Origin: Melampsora larici-populina 98AG31
Lineage: Eukaryota; Basidiomycota; Pucciniomycetes; Pucciniales; Melampsoraceae
Assembly (NCBI RefSeq): GCF_000204055.1
Contig: NW_006768814.1
Coordinates: forward strand, 21,094 to 85,093
DNA: 64,000 bases
Direction of reading: 5' to 3'
A model generated the notes under the pieces. That model did no database searches, was not told the origin of the DNA, and saw only the letters and a program-made list of their open reading frames with translations. A program made the position numbers and the translations under genes. Positions 59,457 to 64,000 of this stretch are shown here, piece by piece (the first letter of the stretch is position 1; each line of letters opens with the position of its first letter).

Positions 59457-62400
59457 ACCAAGATTTTGGATGATGATCAGATTGTGTTTCGATTTGATTT
59501 AAAAAACTACCTGGTCTCACTTGTTTTTCATCATCATTCCAACTCTCTTCAATCAATTTCATGATACCTAAAACCGATTCTTCTTCCCATTTAGCTCCAA
59601 CGATTTGAATTCCAATCGGTAAACCTTTCATTTGATTCACATCATATAAACTTTGATCAAGTTTGGTTTCTAATAAACTTGATTCTCTTTTGGTTTCGTG
59701 ATTCTCGTCTTCGTCTTCGTCGGCGACGGTGGTGGTGTTGGTGGAATTCATTTGATCTTTTTCTAAACTCACTTTGGTGATTGGCATTTGTCCTACCGTG
59801 GAATCTACTACATTCCATAATAAAGTAGAGACCGCTAGCATTGCTTTGTTCCACTAAATCAATAAATACATATCGTCAGAATGAGATGCTGGTACATTTT
59901 CTTGGAAATTCAAATCCCTTTTTTAAATTAATCTCTCTCTAATCTTTCAGAGTGGTTTTACTTACAGTTGATCCAATTGGTACAGCTGGATAAGCTTGTG
60001 TAGGGCAAAGAACTCCATCCAATTTTTCATCCTCCCATAACTAAAAATCAATTCCATCATATTATCATCAGAACAGATCAAGAAAAGATTTAGTCTTCAC
60101 AACTTCAAGTTTTAGGTTCAATAAAAACAGAAATAAATATTTTTTTCAAAAAAGAACCACTAACATATTTTCGTACTTTCTCCTCATAAGCTTTTTTCAT
60201 CACTCTCCACTCTTGCATCTCTTTGGCTGATTTGATTCTACTAGCATTAACCAATCTAGCTATTTCAGTTTGACCCAATACATATCTACAAAAAGTAACC
60301 AAAACAAATCGGACGAATGAAGGAAGACGTGGTCCTAAGGTCGTCAAAAACATCGCAGGTTCACTATGATCCACAGAACCCAAAAAAGAAGAGCAAGGGA
60401 GGGATCAGAATTCGGAACTTGATCAAATCCAATTCGAAACAAATTAGATGATCATCAAATTGAAACTCAACCATGGATCTGGTCCGAGCTTAGACAACAT
60501 GGTATGATACCCATCTGCGCTACTCAAGGCAACAAACAATTCAAGAGCCTGGAAGACTAAAATATGGACAGGCGCATTGTATAAGCTTAAGATACGAAAG
60601 ATTGGGAGCCAACTCTTACCCCCACTCCAAGGGGTGGGGAGTCACCATGAAGCTTTCAAGAGGATGAGATTAAGTATGAGATGAGAGAATCACGTACCAT
60701 CTATACGATCAACATTGATAGGTACACATTCATGTCCGCGATCTCTAAGACGTTCTACTGTTTCAAGTACTGCACGCTGACAAGGCGGACTAGCTTTGAT
60801 AAGTTTATCTGAGAATCAAAATAAGAGGTTTGATCAGTCTTGAAGGAGTTTCCAAGAATTCATTAGAACCACTCACCATCAACAAAAAATCCTAATTTAA
60901 GTTTTCTAGGACTTGATTCAGAATCAGATGTAGGTGTTTCTAATGATTGATAACGAAGTAATCGATCAGATCGAAATTGAAGTGGAATTAAATCAAGTTT
61001 TCGTTTAAGATCTTCAGGTGTATCGATCATAACTTCCATAGCTAAGATTAAATCATCTACACATCTTGCCCTATATTGACAAAAACCAAAAATTAGAAAA
61101 AGGTTTTCAAGATGTGTAGAAAAGATGAATAGGGTTATTGGTTTTGACTGGAAATCAAACTAACATAGGACCCACAACTGATGAGATTTCATTAAAACCA
61201 GGATTAGCAGCACGTAAACCAGTTTGTGGAATCCGACCTGCACACTATATAAGCAAGAATGAGATCTACATTAGTCAAATAATTCATACGATTTCGAAAA
61301 GAAAACAGAACTGACTGGTTTAAGACTATAACATCCACTATAATGAGCAGGAATTCTTAAGCTACCACCTATATCAGAACTTTAAAAATATCCAAAATCA
61401 AATTGATCTTTTAGTAAAGTAAACTCAAGAATTAACCCAAAAGAGTTGGGTTTGGTTACTTACCCTATTCCAATACAAGAACCATCAGAAGCAAGTAAAG
61501 CAGCTTCACCACCTGAACTCCCACCACATGTAAACCCTTTTTTATGAGGATTTTGAGTAGTACCAAAGATTGGATTTGAGCATTCGAATGCTAGCATACT
61601 GTTTTTGTTCAAGAGGATTTCCAAAACAAGATATGATTAGATGAGGATCATTTGTCTGATGATGAAAGATTATCGAGTCTTTTTGAGATTGAACATACGT
61701 TTGAGGTACATTAGTTTTGACAAAGATAATAGCGCCTTCATTAATTAAATGTTGTACCAAATCAGCATTTCGATTGGCAGGTTGATTAATATACCTTGAA
61801 GGATCAATTCAAGATTAGTGATCTCATGATGAAAGAAATTCAAGATGTTAAATGTAAAAGAAAAGATGCTAACCTACTAAAGCCAATACTTGAATCTAAT
61901 CCTTGAAGATCGATTTGATCTTTTAAACTGATTGGTATACCATGTAATCTACCTTTAATGATTCCAGTTCTTTCAAATTCTTCATCTAGTTTACTGGCTT
62001 GATCTAAAGCAGATTCAAACATGATTTCTGTCTAAAATCAAAAATAAAAAACATTTCGATTTCAATTTTCATTTCGATTTCGATTTCCATCAGAATGTGT
62101 GATATGTGATTTGTGATGTGATTGAGATTCAAATGTGAATTATAATTTTGTTTACCAAACAATTAGTTTCCACATGAGATCTGATGGCAGATTTAATGAA
62201 AGCTTTTAAAACATTAGTTGAATTCCACTGAGGACGACGTTGAGAGATATGTTGAACGATTAGGTTTGAAGGAGTGCTTAAGATTGTTCTTTCAAAGGTG
62301 GTGAATGAATTGAAAAAGTTATGATATTGATTTGAATTTAAAGGTTGAATGAGTTTGGAATGTCTTTCGAATTGTTTTTGTTGAGAGATTGATTGGAATT

Positions 62401-62623
62401 CATGAGAAGGTGAAATCAAATCGAATGGTAAGATTGAGATTAATGAAGATATCAAACTCATCTTTCCTACTAGAATGCTGAGACTCAGTATGGTAATCAG
62501 AATCAGAATCAGAATCGCAATCGATGATGATGACACTGATGATGATAGTTTGGTAAACAAGCTGTCAATGAAACTAAAATATCCAAAGTATACATAATCA
62601 ATGACAACACCCATCATATTCAA
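59457..62623 (-). CDS. Amidase-signature hydrolase with N-terminal membrane segment
   Basis: The gene is split into many short exons on the minus strand. The first exon (62623-62156) encodes a strongly hydrophobic stretch ([19 protein letters not shown]), probably a membrane anchor, then a helical region. Later exons carry the amidase signature: [19 protein letters not shown] with the catalytic Lys, [16 protein letters not shown], the Gly/Ser loop [17 protein letters not shown] with the cis-Ser, and [19 protein letters not shown] with the nucleophile Ser region. The last exon contains [19 protein letters not shown] and ends at 59457. Membrane-anchored members of this family include fatty-acid amide hydrolase and fungal acetamidases, so amide or ester hydrolysis is inferred. 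The substrate is unknown. Exons between about 60000 and 61100 are only partly resolved by eye. No stop is seen in resolved exons. Confidence 0.85.
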
Positions 62624-62789
62624 ACTTCATTTAGTCTAGACTCTAAATAGAATAAGTAGCATCAGACCCATGGCCTTTTAAATGCATTCAGGGTACCCTT
62701 TCAGTTGCTTCCGAGGCTGCGTAAAACAAGCCACCCAGTCATTTTTTCTTAAGTACATTCTTTTTACATGATAACTACAAGATCACTCA
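62624..62789. promoter_or_regulatory. Upstream region of the amidase gene
   Basis: Short 5' flank of the minus-strand amidase gene, ending at a GC-rich repeat. No clear core promoter motif. Confidence 0.35.
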
Positions 62790-62934
62790 GAATTGAGACA
62801 CTTCCGGCGAAAATCTACCCCGAGCACTTTCCAAAAATGCTTCCCGGCTTCCGAGCCACCCCCTTTCCGCCGGGGACCTTTATGTACGTCTTCGGACCGT
62901 CCCCCGCGGCCGAAAACTGGGGGCCTACCTAGTT
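62790..62934. repeat. GC-rich 145-bp direct repeat, copy 1
   Basis: Runs from gaattgagacacttccggc to gggggcctacctagtt and recurs at 63641-63785 with one visible difference (cttcggaccg versus cttcagaccg, a CpG change). It is GC-rich compared with its AT-rich surroundings. Confidence 0.85.
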
Positions 62935-63640
62935 TCCAGATCGCGGTGGCCTGGCAGACCTCGATGGTATACCAGATCATCAATTATGATAATATAACAT
63001 TACAACATAAAAACATTCACCCTTTGCTTCGATTCAAGTTTATAGATTTCAATCAATACGAACAATTTTTATCTATCTCGATGAAGAACAGATGCATCTC
63101 ACTTTTTTAGATTATTCATCATATCATCATAAAGGGTGGAGGAAGATGGTGTTAGATTTCATCCAAGTCTTTAGGATATAAAACCAAAACACTCGAAGAT
63201 TTGAATCACTTTAAAATGCTTAAGCCAACATTTATCAATCCAAGCTTTATAAAACGTGGAAATGAAAATAAAAACCAATGACCGTTCAAAGAAGTGGAGC
63301 CAAAAACTTGAAAGCAAAAAAAAAAACTTAAAAACAGAATATGTCAAGCTGATCTTTCTAAATCAGACAGAGCTTGATCAATTCATTTCTCAGCCAGATG
63401 TTATGCAATCTGACGACGTTAGCGGAGGTGATTGTTTTCTCCTACTTACATATGCTCTCTTGATAGTCGCGAGCTGGAAGTGAGCGAGTTTCCGATTGCG
63501 ACCTGTACTACAAGGTACTACATCCAAGGCTCAAGCCATCTTCCTATGTACATACAGGAAGGTGGCGTCTTGAGGATACTTTTCGCCCATCTGCCTTTTC
63601 GCCCACTTTCGCCGGATCTCAACGATAATCGAATTCTCTG
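62935..63640. other. 706-bp segment between the two GC-rich repeats
   Basis: No ORF with recognisable content. The arrangement repeat-spacer-repeat resembles a terminal-repeat retrotransposon in miniature, but the repeats lack TG...CA ends and no primer-binding site next to the first repeat is recognised. Confidence 0.4.
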
Positions 63641-63785
63641 GAATTGAGACACTTCCGGCGAAAATCTACCCCGAGCACTTTCCAAAAATGCTTCCCGGCT
63701 TCCGAGCCACCCCCTTTCCGCCGGGGACCTTTATGTACGTCTTCAGACCGTCCCCCGCGGCCGAAAACTGGGGGCCTACCTAGTT
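63641..63785. repeat. GC-rich 145-bp direct repeat, copy 2
   Basis: Second copy of the repeat at 62790-62934, in the same orientation. Confidence 0.85.
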
Positions 63786-63818
63786 GTTGATTCCCCGTCG
63801 GTTCCCCGTTGAGTGTTA

Positions 63819-64000
63819 GAGCATCTCCAACGGTTTTGAACCGGTAAAATGCGTACAGGACCCACTGTAAATGTACAGTTGCCTGTATTGACCCTCAATA
63901 ATTCGATTTGCTCCAACGCGCACATGAAGCAGAGCTTACAAACGTCGTACCCCTGCCAAAAACCCCAAAAAATCACATGTTTAATATCTCATTGTCTCTC
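63819..64000. mobile_element. Left end of a PIF/Harbinger-like element, running off the window
   Basis: gagcatctccaacgg directly follows TTA (63816-63818), a possible 3-bp TWA duplication. The end closely resembles the MITE terminus at 3587. The right end is outside the window. Confidence 0.6.

Overview
The window looks like a piece of a transposon-rich, AT-rich basidiomycete genome. Genes are cut by many short GT-AG introns. The gene content (a DNMT5-type methyltransferase, an SKT5-like Sel1 protein, a GCK-III kinase, a small secreted protein) and a TCG-to-TTG decay pattern in repeats point to Pucciniomycotina, probably a rust fungus of the Melampsora/Puccinia kind. The species is an inference. 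A 100-base N run at 20073 marks an assembly gap.

Layout. 1-2352: 3' part of a Ser/Thr/Asn-rich glycoprotein-like gene. 3421-11594: a complete Ngaro-type tyrosine-recombinase retrotransposon with A1-ORFs-B1-A2-B2 split direct repeats. Its A1 copy is interrupted by a 523-bp Harbinger-like MITE. The Gag-like, RT/RNase H and recombinase reading frames can be joined through five phase-consistent introns into one frame. 14006-16724: SKT5/CHS4-like chitin synthase activator with a C-terminal CaaX box. 17728-32015: a nest of DNA transposons. It holds two copies of a Tc1/mariner-like DD34E element, one truncated at the gap and one complete at 4.3 kb. The complete copy has TIRs of about 235 bp, a TA target duplication and a second, unknown gene on the opposite strand. 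Foldback MITEs and a second DDE transposase gene lie between them. 32206-34786: DUF6604-like gene. 37133-38479: F-box-like gene. 39419-41914: Ste20/GCK-III kinase. 42637-42712: tRNA-Thr(AGU) with an 11-nt anticodon loop. 44533-44923: a cysteine-free small secreted protein between about 230-bp direct repeats. 45879-46440: Ty1/copia 3' end. 46749-49507: a MULE with 9-bp target duplication and frameshifted transposase. 51236-58620: a DNMT5-type cytosine methyltransferase fused to an SNF2 ATPase. 59457-62623: an amidase-signature hydrolase. 62790-63785: 145-bp GC-rich direct repeats. 63819-end: start of another Harbinger-like element.

How the parts relate. The two DD34E copies differ almost only by CpG transitions, mostly TCG to TTG. 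Three transposon genes carry in-frame TGA codons that fit TCG-to-TTG changes at former CGA codons. This is the RIP-like/methylation-deamination footprint described for Pucciniomycotina. The same window encodes a DNMT5-like enzyme, the family known for ATP-dependent CpG maintenance methylation, so target and candidate agent of genome defence can be read side by side. The Ngaro element has identical A and B repeat pairs, so it looks young and unmutated.
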